Positions 5,566 through 13,008 of a stretch of DNA of 21,054 nucleotides are shown here, piece after piece (within the stretch, counting starts at the first letter, position 1; every line of letters starts with the position of its first letter). Origin of the DNA: SIG588 sp045533175 (GTDB lineage: Bacteria; Bacillota; Clostridia; Oscillospirales; Acutalibacteraceae); the NCBI GenBank assembly GCA_045533175.1, contig JAZSHJ010000087.1, forward strand, positions 1 to 21,054, in the 5' to 3' direction. The notes under the pieces were generated by a model. That model was not told the DNA's origin, made no database searches, and saw only the letters and a list, made by a program, of their open reading frames with translations. The position numbers and the translations under genes were made by a program.

Positions 5566-6030
5566 TTAAAACAACTCTTCCAGTTTCACGGCGGTTTCTT
5601 CCTCCGCCTTTGCAGGTTCGGCATCGTCCGCCGATTCCGCATCCGCCGGCTCTTTATCCTCATCAGAAGGTGTAACTTCCTCTGTTTCGGCAACAAGCGG
5701 CTCTTCCGGTGCACAGAGTTCATCGCTTTCCGCCTTCCCGTTCTTGACAGGCTTGTTCTTCACCAAGCCCCAGCGCGGAAACGCAAACAGGAAGATGCAC
5801 AAGAGTGCAACCGCCACCAAAACCAACGAACCACCGAGAATAAGCATTCCCAACGCAGCTCCCTGCGGATACGGGGTGGGATCTTTCTGCACGATCTCGT
5901 AATAGGTCACGATTTCGGTTTCCACGACTTCTTGCGTAGTGGGTGCCGCCGTGGTGGTTTCCGCCGACACCGAAAGCGCACCGGCCGTAACAAGCAGGAT
6001 GCAAAGCAACCATGCAATACATTGTTTCAT
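5566..6030 (-). CDS. Hypothetical single-pass membrane protein with acidic cytoplasmic tail
   Basis: 154 residues, family not recognised. Signal peptide at about 1-23 (MKQCIAWLLC start, cleavage likely after SVSA). A short Thr/Glu-rich external stretch (about 24-56) is followed by one TM helix (about 57-84). The cytoplasmic tail begins with basic residues (KNKPVKNGK) and then turns strongly acidic (about 100-154, many Glu/Asp/Ala). It follows the acyltransferase gene by about 20 nt with AAGGAGG in front of ATG 6030, so the two form an operon. The topology suggests a small envelope protein or partner of the acyltransferase; function unknown. Confidence 0.8.
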   Translation of the reverse strand: MKQCIAWLLCILLVTAGALSVSAETTTAAPTTQEVVETEIVTYYEIVQKDPTPYPQGAALGMLILGGSLVLVAVALLCIFLFAFPRWGLVKNKPVKNGKAESDELCAPEEPLVAETEEVTPSDEDKEPADAESADDAEPAKAEEETAVKLEELF

Positions 6031-6051
6031 TCGATTGTCCTCCTTACATCC

Positions 6052-7110
6052 TTAAAAATCGCCCAAAAACACGCCGCGCACAACGCGGGAACGGCGCATA
6101 AAAGCCACCGTAATCAACGACAACAGCCACACAATGGCGGGAGCAAAGATCAACGAAATGATACCCGGAATGATGTTGATCAGCGGCTCCAACAGCAAGG
6201 TGAACAGCGCGTACACCACATACATTCCAAGCGAAAATTGTGCCATCGGCCCGATCCACGGGGTAAACACCGTTTCTTGATTAAACTCGCGACATGCCAT
6301 GAACGCAAGACCGGCCATCAGCACAATATTCGGCATAAACCCTTGATACAACACCAAGTTGGCTGCTCCTGCCCCTTTGGTGAACACCGCCGTACCCACA
6401 GTGGTCAAGAGCCCCATCACACCATAAGCGATCACCAAGTAAAGCGGCTGTGCGCGGCGCTCGGTGGTGGACAGCATCCATCCGAGCAAAAAATACCCGA
6501 GATAACCGCCCAACACATTGGCGGACGAATAGGACGCAAGTGCCAACCCGGGAAACACACCGGGAGCAGAAAACGCAGGAATAAACGATCCGTAAAACAG
6601 CCATAAAATCACCGCAAATCGGAGCAATGCACGCGAGGCACGTTCCACCAAAATGCGCAAAAACGGCAACAGCAGATAGATTGCGATCAGCAGATACAAC
6701 ACCCAAAAATGGGACGACACAGGTGTGCTGACAATCGACAAAAGGGATTCGGCCGGCACAACGTTATCGTCCACCAGCCCTTGCCACAAGAACCGAATCA
6801 CCAAAAAGATAACCGACCATACCGCGAGAATCGCAAGCATCGGCAACACGCGACGGCGGCACACGTCTTTCAGCGACACGGATTCTGGCTTTTCCAACAG
6901 CAACGCGCCTTCTGCCATCAACAAAAGCGGCACCGCCGGTTTCATCAACGACGACAGGAAGTTGGACAGATGCCACGTAAACGTCAGCGCCTGCCCTGTC
7001 GAAGCACCGTTGTATACCAATATATCCGAAACACTTGCAATCACAATACCGATGATTGCCAACACACGCATACGGTCGTAACACGCAATACGCAACTTAC
7101 GTTGTTCCAT
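6052..7110 (-). CDS. Acyltransferase family 3 membrane protein
   Basis: 352 residues with about ten hydrophobic helices, matching the acyltransferase-3 (OafA/WecH/NodX-like) layout. The N-terminus CYDRMRVLAIIGIVIASVSD corresponds to the family's first helix, which usually carries 'D..R.ia...Vv..H'. The catalytic His is not obvious in that helix. SHFWVLYLLIAIYLLLP and LGYFLLGW are typical family stretches. Such proteins acetylate or succinylate surface glycans at the membrane. ATG at 7110 follows GGAGG, preferred over the in-frame TTG at 7122. It has its own promoter at 7172-7200 and precedes the acidic-tail membrane protein. The acceptor substrate cannot be inferred. Confidence 0.85.
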   Translation of the reverse strand: MEQRKLRIACYDRMRVLAIIGIVIASVSDILVYNGASTGQALTFTWHLSNFLSSLMKPAVPLLLMAEGALLLEKPESVSLKDVCRRRVLPMLAILAVWSVIFLVIRFLWQGLVDDNVVPAESLLSIVSTPVSSHFWVLYLLIAIYLLLPFLRILVERASRALLRFAVILWLFYGSFIPAFSAPGVFPGLALASYSSANVLGGYLGYFLLGWMLSTTERRAQPLYLVIAYGVMGLLTTVGTAVFTKGAGAANLVLYQGFMPNIVLMAGLAFMACREFNQETVFTPWIGPMAQFSLGMYVVYALFTLLLEPLINIIPGIISLIFAPAIVWLLSLITVAFMRRSRVVRGVFLGDF

Positions 7111-7171
7111 ACATTCCTCCAAAACACACTACATAAAGACTGCTCTTTGGATTGCAAAAATCACCAGTTAA

Positions 7172-7200
7172 ATTATAAAAAAATTCCCTCATAATTACAA
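7172..7200 (-). promoter_or_regulatory. Promoter of the acyltransferase operon
   Basis: TTGTAA (7195-7200), 17 bp, TATAAT (7172-7177) on the minus strand, 60 bp before ATG 7110. It lies in the AT-rich divergent region shared with the Crp-type operon. Confidence 0.7.
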
Positions 7201-7284
7201 TCGTCAAAACCACCTAAATCCCCCTTGCCTTTTCGTGCATTTTTGAACAAACAGAAAGACTTTTCCCAATAAATCATTTTCATA

Positions 7285-7313
7285 TTGCATTTATATGCGC
7301 GTTATGTTATTAT
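7285..7313 (+). promoter_or_regulatory. Probable promoter of the Crp/ABC operon
   Basis: TTGCAT (7285-7290), 17 bp, TATTAT (7308-7313); a TATAAT at 7311-7316 would give a 20-bp spacer. GCATTTATATGC (7287-7298), a GCAT/ATGC palindrome, overlaps the -35 box and could be a regulator site. Confidence 0.55.
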
Positions 7314-7322
7314 AATCTCAGA

Positions 7323-7348
7323 AAAACTGTTCCAAACGGAACAGTTTT
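7323..7348 (+). promoter_or_regulatory. Inverted repeat just before the crp-like ribosome site
   Basis: Perfect 11-bp repeat AAAACTGTTCC/GGAACAGTTTT with a 4-bp centre, ending one base before the ribosome site GGAGGT (7349-7354). As DNA it may be an operator of the encoded Crp-type regulator. As RNA it is a hairpin with only four U residues, a poor terminator. Confidence 0.6.
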
Positions 7349-7360
7349 GGAGGTAGGTGT

Positions 7361-7975
7361 ATGAGTTCATCGAATATATTTCTGTTTCGCGGGCTAAGCG
7401 AAGCACGGCAAACGGCGTTGCTGGCCGAAGCGCCGCCGCCCGAACGGTTTGAAAAAGGGGCTGTTATTTATTCCGCCTCACAGTTTCGGCGGGCAGTCGG
7501 CGTGGTGGAATGCGGCGAAGTCCTTATTCTGCGCGACGCCGCGGTGCTCAATCGTCTGGGAATCGGTGCCGTGTTCGGTGCAGCCGCCCTGTACGGCGAA
7601 GAAACACAATACGTCACCGAAATCCGCGCCGCCTGCGCCTGCAAGATCCGTTTTTTCGACGAAGCGCTGTTGCGCAGGTGGATGGAACAGGATTTCCGCA
7701 TTGCGGAAAACTACATCGGCTTTTTGTCCGATCGCATCCGCTTTTTAAATCGGCGCATCGCCTCCTTCACGGCGGGCGACGCGGAACACCGCGTGCTTAC
7801 CTATCTGCAACAGCATGCAGATCAAAACGGGCTGGTTACTCTCCCCCACAGCATGAGTGAACTGTCCAAGATGTTGGACATGGGACGCACCAGTCTGTAT
7901 CGCGCATTAGATACCCTTGTCACCGAAGGACGCGTCCGTTGGGAGGACAAGTTGATCTATATTTCACATTCCTAA
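7361..7975 (+). CDS. Crp/Fnr-family transcriptional regulator
   Basis: 204 residues. Residues about 8-100 form the cyclic-nucleotide-type beta-roll (EKGAVIYSASQFRRAVGVVECGEV), about 108-135 the dimer helix, and about 140-204 a winged helix-turn-helix with recognition helix MGRTSLYRALDTL. It lacks the N-terminal cysteine cluster of oxygen-sensing Fnr; C51, C92 and C94 are scattered. ATG 7361 follows GGAGGT at ideal spacing. It lies 19 nt ahead of the ABC binding-protein gene, so it is probably the local regulator of that uptake operon and perhaps of itself through the inverted repeat at 7323-7348. The effector is unknown. Confidence 0.93.
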   Translation: MSSSNIFLFRGLSEARQTALLAEAPPPERFEKGAVIYSASQFRRAVGVVECGEVLILRDAAVLNRLGIGAVFGAAALYGEETQYVTEIRAACACKIRFFDEALLRRWMEQDFRIAENYIGFLSDRIRFLNRRIASFTAGDAEHRVLTYLQQHADQNGLVTLPHSMSELSKMLDMGRTSLYRALDTLVTEGRVRWEDKLIYISHS

Positions 7976-7994
7976 GCAAAAGGAGATATGTATT

Positions 7995-8987
7995 ATGAAA
8001 CGTACCGTAAAAGCATTGTTGGTCCTCACTCTGGTTCTGGCTGTTGCGCTGACCGCTGTTGGGTGCAACCCAAAGGAAGATACCCCTGCTGCCGATAAAA
8101 CGGCTCTGACCGTTGCGGGCATTCAAGGTCCCACCGGCGTGGGCTTGGCCAACTTGATGGAAAACGCGGATTCATCCGCCGCCATCGATTACACCTTCAC
8201 CATTGCCTCCTCGCCCGACGAAGTGGTGGGCAAATTCTCGAACGGTGAAGTGCAGATCGCCTCTGTCCCTACCAACCTTGCGGCAAAGCTGTATAAGAAG
8301 TTGAACGGGGATGTGCAGATGCTGGCCATCAACACCGCGGGTGTGTTGTATATGCTGGAAAACGGCAACACCATTCAGTCGATAGCTGATCTGCGCGGTA
8401 AAACCATCTATTCCACCGGTGAAGGTGCCAACCCCGAATACGTGTTGCGTCACATCCTTTCCAAAAACGGACTTGATCCCGACAAAGATGTGACCATCGT
8501 GTTCCTGACCGAAAACACCGAACTCATCACCAAACTCGCCACGGGCGAAGCGGCGGTGGCCATGGTTCCCGAACCGGCCGCTACCACCGTGATGACCAAA
8601 AACGCCAACCTGCGTGTGGCGCTCAGCATGGATGCGGAATGGAACAAAGTGGAACCGAACAACAAAATGATGATGGGTTGTGTCATCGCGAAGAAGAGTT
8701 TTGCGGAAAAGAACCCCGATGCGATCAATGCGTTCCTCCTGGAATACAAAGCGTCCATTGAAGCCACCTCCAATGTGGATGCCACCGCTGCGCTGTGCGC
8801 CAAACATGGTATCATCGCCGCAGAACCGATTGCCAAAAAGGCGATTCCGCGTTGCAACGTGGTGTATGTGGACGGTGCGAATATGAAGACGACTATCCAC
8901 GGTTATTATGAGATTCTCTTCGCGGCTGACCCCACTTCGATCGGAGGAGCAGTACCGGATGATGCGTTCTACTACGTCGCAAAATAA
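7995..8987 (+). CDS. ABC transporter substrate-binding lipoprotein (NMT1/SsuA-like)
   Basis: 330 residues. The signal peptide ends in lipobox TAVGC, so C24 is lipidated and the protein is anchored outside the membrane. The mature part has the NrtA/SsuA/ThiY-type two-lobe layout: AGIQGPTGVGLANLM near the start, NGEVQIASVPTNLAAKLY, LRGKTIYSTGEGANPEYVLRH, and MVPEPAATTVM at the second lobe. Families of this type bind nitrate, sulfonates, taurine or thiamine precursors; the ligand cannot be chosen from sequence. ATG follows AAAGGAG. Its last 29 bp overlap the permease start. It should deliver ligand to the permease/ATPase encoded next. Confidence 0.92.
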   Translation: MKRTVKALLVLTLVLAVALTAVGCNPKEDTPAADKTALTVAGIQGPTGVGLANLMENADSSAAIDYTFTIASSPDEVVGKFSNGEVQIASVPTNLAAKLYKKLNGDVQMLAINTAGVLYMLENGNTIQSIADLRGKTIYSTGEGANPEYVLRHILSKNGLDPDKDVTIVFLTENTELITKLATGEAAVAMVPEPAATTVMTKNANLRVALSMDAEWNKVEPNNKMMMGCVIAKKSFAEKNPDAINAFLLEYKASIEATSNVDATAALCAKHGIIAAEPIAKKAIPRCNVVYVDGANMKTTIHGYYEILFAADPTSIGGAVPDDAFYYVAK

Positions 8988-9753
8988 AGAAACCTTTATC
9001 AAACGTCTGTTGTGGAGTGTTGCGGCCTTGGTCTTTTGGGTGGCCGTATGGTGGTTCATCGCGTGGCGGGTAAACCAAGAACTGCTTGTTCCCTCCCCCG
9101 CGTTGGTCGCCAAAACGCTGTGGCAACTCGGCGGTACGTCTGCCTTTTGGAAGGCGTGTGCCGCATCACTTCTTCGTATTGCCGCAGGTTTTGCGGGTGG
9201 CGTGGCAGCAGGTGCGTTGCTCGCGTTGCTCACCGCCCGTTTCACGACGGCCGAACGCCTGCTTTCCCCTTTGCTCAGAACCGTGCGTGCCACCCCCGTG
9301 GCATCCTTCATCATTCTGGCACTTGTGTGGCTTGCCACCGATACGTTGCCTGCGTTCATCGCCTTTTTGATGGTAGTGCCCATCGTATGGGGCAATGTGG
9401 ACAAAGGCTTACGACAGACCGATCGCCGTTTGCTGGAGATGGCACACCTGTTTCGCATGGGAAAACGACGCACGTTTGTGCACGTATGGATTCCGTCCGT
9501 AATGCCGTATTTTCTCACCGCCTGCACCACCGCGTTAGGGCTTGCGTGGAAATCGGGAATCGCGGCCGAGGTCATCTGCCGCCCCGACGATTCCATCGGC
9601 CGCCTTTTGCAAACCGCAAAGTTACATCTGGAAACCGCCGAAGTGTTCGCCTATACCATCGCTGTGGTCGTGCTGAGCATCCTGTTGGAACGGTTGCTGC
9701 TGACTTTGGCAAAACGGTTCGGGCAACGATTCAACGCAACAGAGGAGGGATAA
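8959..9753 (+). CDS. ABC transporter permease (SsuC/ThiX-like)
   Basis: 264 residues from ATG 8959, six hydrophobic helices. The BPD_transp_1 domain spans about 70-255. The EAA-type loop EMAHLFRMGKRRTFVHVWIPSVMPYF (about 155-180) contacts the ATPase. ATG 8959 lies 9 nt after GGAGGAG (8943-8949); longer reading upstream has no ribosome site and lies inside the binding-protein gene. The 29-bp overlap with that gene implies coupled translation. It forms the membrane channel with the 9758-10321 ATPase. Confidence 0.93.
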   Translation: MMRSTTSQNKETFIKRLLWSVAALVFWVAVWWFIAWRVNQELLVPSPALVAKTLWQLGGTSAFWKACAASLLRIAAGFAGGVAAGALLALLTARFTTAERLLSPLLRTVRATPVASFIILALVWLATDTLPAFIAFLMVVPIVWGNVDKGLRQTDRRLLEMAHLFRMGKRRTFVHVWIPSVMPYFLTACTTALGLAWKSGIAAEVICRPDDSIGRLLQTAKLHLETAEVFAYTIAVVVLSILLERLLLTLAKRFGQRFNATEEG

Positions 9754-9757
9754 ACGC

Positions 9758-10321
9758 ATGGCATTCGTATTGGATAACGTTCGCTTTTCCTATCCCGATA
9801 AGCCCGTGTTGCGTGACCTCTCTCTCTCAATAGCGGATTGCGGTGTGACTTGTCTGTTCGGCCCTTCAGGATGTGGAAAGACCACCGTATTGCGTCTGCT
9901 GTTGGGGTTGGAAACACCCCAAAGCGGCCGCATTCAAGGGAATCTTCAAACCCCGGCGGTGGTATTTCAGGAAAATCGCCTGTTACCGTGGAAAACGGTG
10001 CTGGAAAACGTGGCCTTGACCGCTGAAACACCTGCCCGCGCCGCGGAAATGTTGCGGGCGGTGGGCCTCGATGATACCGTGTTTCAAAAATCCCCACGGG
10101 AACTCAGCGGCGGTATGCGCCGCCGTGTGGCGATCGCCCGTGCGTTGGCAACCAACAGTCGCTGGTTGGCTTTGGACGAACCGTTCAACGGCATCGACGC
10201 CGAAAACCGTGAGCAGATCGCCACTCTTATCCGTGAGTACGCCGTCACCCGTCCCGTGGTGTTGGTCACCCACCACCCCGAAGAGATCGCGTTGCTGAAT
10301 GCGAACATTATTACATTGTAA
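9758..10321 (+). CDS. ABC transporter ATP-binding protein (SsuB/ThiZ-like, short)
   Basis: 187 residues, shorter than the usual ~240-260, ending soon after the H-loop. Complete ATPase core: Walker A GPSGCGKTT (35-43), Q-loop at Q71 (VVFQENRLLPW), signature LSGGM (116-120), Walker B WLALDE (136-141), and H-loop His 172 (VTHH). The RLLPW stretch after the Q-loop is typical of the nitrate/sulfonate/taurine group. ATG is 4 nt after the permease stop with GGAGGG before it. Last gene of the operon. The missing C-terminal part is not essential for catalysis. Confidence 0.93.
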   Translation: MAFVLDNVRFSYPDKPVLRDLSLSIADCGVTCLFGPSGCGKTTVLRLLLGLETPQSGRIQGNLQTPAVVFQENRLLPWKTVLENVALTAETPARAAEMLRAVGLDDTVFQKSPRELSGGMRRRVAIARALATNSRWLALDEPFNGIDAENREQIATLIREYAVTRPVVLVTHHPEEIALLNANIITL

Positions 10322-10352
10322 GAGAAAACAAATGCAACCACTTCTAAACAAA

Positions 10353-10387
10353 GAATCCCGTGTGTTCACTTTGAACACACGGGATTC
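10353..10387. terminator. Shared bidirectional terminator, ABC operon and ilvE
   Basis: Perfect 15-bp stem GAATCCCGTGTGTTC/GAACACACGGGATTC with a 5-nt loop. TTCTTTGTTT follows on the minus strand and TCGGTTCTTTC on the plus strand. It separates the convergent ABC operon and the aminotransferase gene. Confidence 0.9.
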
Positions 10388-10398
10388 TCGGTTCTTTC

Positions 10399-11424
10399 TT
10401 ATTTGATCTCGCGAATCCAGCCTTCCGGTGCTTCCAAACGGCCCATCTGAATACCGGTGAGGGTATCGTAGAGTTTCTGGGTGATCGGCCCCATCTTTTC
10501 CATGCCTGCAGGGAACGCGATCTCGCGACCGTGATCCACAATTTTGCCCACGGGCGAAATAACCGCCGCCGTGCCGCACAAGCCGCACTCGGCAAAATCC
10601 GCCACTTCGGACAGCGCCACGGGACGCTCTTCTACCTCGAGGCCGAGGTAATCCTTCGCCACCGTCATAAGCGAACGACGGGTGATGGAGGGCAGAATAC
10701 TGTCGGATTTGGGGGTGATGACCTTATTGTCTTTGGTCACGAAAATGATGTTCGCGCCGCCCGTTTCTTCGATATAGGTGCGGGTGCCGGGATCGAGATA
10801 GATGTTCTCGTCATACCCCTGCTCATGCGCGTCCACAATGTTGTAAAGACTCATGGCGTAGTTGAGGCCCGCCTTGATATGACCGGTACCGTGCGGTGCC
10901 GCGCGGTCCAAGTCGCTGATACGCACCGTCAGCGGTTTCACGCCGCCCTTGAAGTAGGGGCCGACGGGAGTCACCAAAATGCGGAACTGATATTCGCTCG
11001 CGGGTTTCACACCGATAACGGGATCCGAACCGAACATATACGGACGCAGATACAGCGTGGCACCCGAACCGTAAGGCGGCACAAACGCCGCGTTGGCACG
11101 AACCACCTGATCCACCGCTTCGAGGAAACGCTCTTTCGGGAACACGGGCATGCGCAGACGAATAGCCGACTGCTCCAAACGCTCGGCATTCAGGTCGGGA
11201 CGGAAGGTCACAATGCGACCGTCCTCGGTGGTATAGGCCTTGAGACCTTCAAAACAAGTCTGTGCATACTGCAACACACCCGCACATTCGTTGATCACCA
11301 CGTTGGAATCGGTGGTGAGTTCACCTGCATCCCACGCACCATTCTTGAAATGCGCCACATAGCGGTAATCGGTAGGCATATAGCCAAAACCGAGATTACC
11401 CCAATCAATATTCTTCTTTTCCAT
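10399..11424 (-). CDS. ilvE: Branched-chain amino-acid aminotransferase
   Basis: 341 residues, type II BCAT length. It transaminates Leu, Ile and Val with 2-oxoglutarate, using PLP on K184 (GHIKAGLNYA). Other family motifs: QTCFEGLKAY (about 55-64), SGATLYLRPYMFG (about 120-132), and YIEETGGANIIF (about 217-228). ATG 11424 follows GAAGGA at proper spacing; the open frame upstream to 11490 has no ribosome site and overlaps the promoter. Monocistronic by the look of its promoter and terminator. No T-box or leucine-rich leader is seen. Confidence 0.96.
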   Translation of the reverse strand: MEKKNIDWGNLGFGYMPTDYRYVAHFKNGAWDAGELTTDSNVVINECAGVLQYAQTCFEGLKAYTTEDGRIVTFRPDLNAERLEQSAIRLRMPVFPKERFLEAVDQVVRANAAFVPPYGSGATLYLRPYMFGSDPVIGVKPASEYQFRILVTPVGPYFKGGVKPLTVRISDLDRAAPHGTGHIKAGLNYAMSLYNIVDAHEQGYDENIYLDPGTRTYIEETGGANIIFVTKDNKVITPKSDSILPSITRRSLMTVAKDYLGLEVEERPVALSEVADFAECGLCGTAAVISPVGKIVDHGREIAFPAGMEKMGPITQKLYDTLTGIQMGRLEAPEGWIREIK

Positions 11425-11461
11425 TACGTTTTCCTTCTTTCCGAAAAAACAAGTTTGTCTT

Positions 11462-11490
11462 ATTTTAGCACACCTTCCCGTGCCGCGCAA
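11462..11490 (-). promoter_or_regulatory. Promoter of ilvE
   Basis: TTGCGC (11485-11490), 17 bp, TAAAAT (11462-11467) on the minus strand, giving a leader of about 30 nt before ATG 11424. This is too short for an amino-acid riboswitch. Confidence 0.75.
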
Positions 11491-11539
11491 GTGTTTTGAA
11501 GGACAAAAGCGGAAATTTGTTAATATTTTTTGTTATGCA

Positions 11540-11570
11540 AAAAAGCCGCCCGTTAAACGGACGGCTTTTT
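11540..11570 (-). terminator. Terminator of the zinc-ribbon gene
   Basis: AAAAAGCCG/CGGCTTTTT outer stem plus CCGT/ACGG inner stem with one mismatch, loop TAA, followed by T residues on both strands. Lies 18 bp beyond the zinc-ribbon stop. Confidence 0.85.
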
Positions 11571-11587
11571 CTCACAAAGTTGGGCAA

Positions 11588-11866
11588 TCAGCCTTCAGCC
11601 TTCATGTTGGCGAAGCACTCGCTGCAGTACACAGGGCGATCCTCGCGGGGCTTAAAGGGGACACGGGCTTCCTTGCCGCAGTTGGCACAGATCGCCGTGA
11701 ACATCTCGCGTTCCGGCTTGGAAGCGTTCTTGCGTGCGTCGCGGCAAGCCTTGCAGCGCTGGGGCTCGTTCACGAAACCTTTTTCAGCATAAAATTCCTG
11801 CTCGCCGGCGGTGAAAACAAATTCTGCACCGCAGTCTTTGCACACCAGTGTCTTGTCTTCGTACAT
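11588..11866 (-). CDS. Double zinc-ribbon protein
   Basis: 92 residues with two four-cysteine zinc sites: C9-x2-C12 with C38-x2-C41, and C60-x2-C63 with C81-x2-C84. The first half (TLVCKDCGAEFVFTAGEQEFYAEKGF) and the second (CANCGKEARVPFKP) match small zinc-ribbon proteins common in Clostridia and other gut bacteria, whose role is unknown. Probably a nucleic-acid or protein-binding factor in the cytoplasm. ATG 11866 has GAGGT upstream. It lies 122 bp after the SigH-like gene in the same direction; a weak hairpin between them has no U-tract, so read-through from the sigma gene is possible. I see no good promoter of its own. Confidence 0.9.
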   Translation of the reverse strand: MYEDKTLVCKDCGAEFVFTAGEQEFYAEKGFVNEPQRCKACRDARKNASKPEREMFTAICANCGKEARVPFKPREDRPVYCSECFANMKAEG

Positions 11867-11966
11867 GGGGTTTCTACCTCGCTTTAAATTATTTGCCCTG
11901 TAAGTTCAAGAGATACTTGGTAAACCAATGTGTCGATTGAGGTACACGGCATTTTGATATATGACG

Positions 11967-11982
11967 AACAGTCGAAACTGTT
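11967..11982 (-). terminator. Weak hairpin after the SigH-like gene
   Basis: AACAGT/ACTGTT 6-bp stem with a TTCG loop on the minus strand, 6 nt after the sigma gene stop, with no U-tract. More likely a 3' stabiliser or partial terminator. Confidence 0.4.
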
Positions 11983-11988
11983 ACATCC

Positions 11989-12564
11989 TCAAAAAAGTGT
12001 TCGCAATTTGGCGCGGGCGCGTTGCAACGCGTTATCCACCGCTTTCACCGTCATTTGCAACTGTGCGGCAATCGTTGTATACGGCAACCCGTCCAGATAC
12101 CGCAAAAGCACGGTGTATTCCCGCCGTGACAGAACCGCCTTAATGCGTTCGAGCATCTGTGCGGCAGTTTCCCGTTCCATCATTTGTGCGGCGGGATCCT
12201 CTGTCGTGACAGCCACATCCGTCACAACAGATACATCCTCAAGCAATACTTCCGATGCGCGTGCCGCGCGGCGACGCCAAAATGAAAGCAAACGGTTACG
12301 CACGCATGCAGAAGCATACGTGCGAAAGGACACATCCCGCGACGGATCGAACGAACGAACGGCAGACAAAAGACCAAGCAGGCCTTCTTGTGCCGCATCC
12401 TCGGCATCCGCTTGCGGAAAACGGAAATGGGCAACCTGCGCACGAAGCATCGGTTCACATAACGCAACCAACATCGTGAAGGCCTCTTCACTTCCAGCCT
12501 GCGCCAACGAAAGCAACTCCGCTTCGTCGGAAAACGGCACAACATCCGGATTGGAAACCACCAT
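11989..12564 (-). CDS. sigH: RNA polymerase sigma factor, SigH-like
   Basis: 191 residues. Region 2 is at about 18-97 (AEDAAQEGLLGLLSAVRSFDPSRDVSFRTYASACVRNRL), followed by an acidic linker. Region 4 is at about 138-187, with YLDGLPYTTIAAQLQMTVKAVDNALQRARAKL, very like the C-terminus of Bacillus SigH (Spo0H), especially VK..DNALQR. SigH drives transition-phase and early sporulation genes. It is shorter than Bacillus SigH (218). ATG 12564 has AAAAGGAAGG upstream, and a promoter with a perfect -35 precedes it. An ECF-like or other minor sigma-70 factor is the alternative; SigH is favoured by region 4. Confidence 0.8.
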   Translation of the reverse strand: MVVSNPDVVPFSDEAELLSLAQAGSEEAFTMLVALCEPMLRAQVAHFRFPQADAEDAAQEGLLGLLSAVRSFDPSRDVSFRTYASACVRNRLLSFWRRRAARASEVLLEDVSVVTDVAVTTEDPAAQMMERETAAQMLERIKAVLSRREYTVLLRYLDGLPYTTIAAQLQMTVKAVDNALQRARAKLRTLF

Positions 12565-12618
12565 AGAAACCTTCCTTTTGCGCGCAACGAATCCTTCCCG
12601 TCACATACGATTATTATT

Positions 12619-12648
12619 AGTTTACCCTATCGGTACTACTTTTGTCAA
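12619..12648 (-). promoter_or_regulatory. Promoter of the SigH-like gene
   Basis: TTGACA (12643-12648), 18 bp, TAAACT (12619-12624) on the minus strand, with a leader of roughly 50 nt before ATG 12564. Confidence 0.7.
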
Positions 12649-12969
12649 CAAAAATTTTTGCAAATTCTAAAATTGTTAACAAAACGCCTAACAAGTGGAT
12701 GTTTTGTTGTGCAAATGTTACAATTTCTGACAAAAAATTACTTGCAAAAAACTGTCCATATTCCGTATATCCTTTTGGATGCGGTGCATACTACGGTTGT
12801 CAGCGGCGGTCCCGTAACGTAAGACACCGCTTTTTGCATCCGTTGCGGTGTCCTTTGCGGGATACAGCCGCATTATGATGTGAAACGGCGACGTTTACGT
12901 TTTGCTTACACGCAACCGTGTTTGTCCGCCGTCGCTGTCTGCCTTTTCTGCCATACGGCGAGAGAGGGT
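12649..12969. other. Gene-poor stretch with competing inverted repeats
   Basis: No convincing gene in this ~320-bp stretch between the sigma promoter and the trhA terminator. It is AT-rich at first, then GC-rich. GACACCGC (12823-12830) can pair with GCGGTG (12781-12786), giving a hairpin followed by TTTTT on the plus strand, or with GCGGTGTC (12845-12852). A weak plus-strand promoter-like TTGCAA-18-TATATC lies upstream. It might encode a small RNA, or be a gene remnant. Confidence 0.3.
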
Positions 12970-13004
12970 AAAAAAACAGGCGCCGTGCAAAACGGCGGCT
13001 GTTT
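12970..13004 (-). terminator. Terminator of degV-trhA
   Basis: AAACAG-CGCCGT stem with one mismatch and a 5-nt loop, followed on the minus strand by seven T residues, 4 bp beyond the trhA stop. Confidence 0.85.
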
Positions 13005-13008
13005 GCCT

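Noticed and set aside
8172..9596. 474-codon minus-strand open frame
   Set aside because: Lies antisense to the binding-protein and permease genes. Its translation is Arg/His-rich with no domain and no ribosome site; it is a shadow frame caused by codon bias.
11425..11490. 22-residue N-terminal extension of IlvE
   Set aside because: It would begin inside the promoter, and ATG 11424 has a good ribosome site and matches the family N-terminus.
12642..12878. 78-codon plus-strand frame
   Set aside because: Starts inside the SigH-like promoter, has no ribosome site, and has mixed AT- and GC-rich composition with no protein-like pattern.
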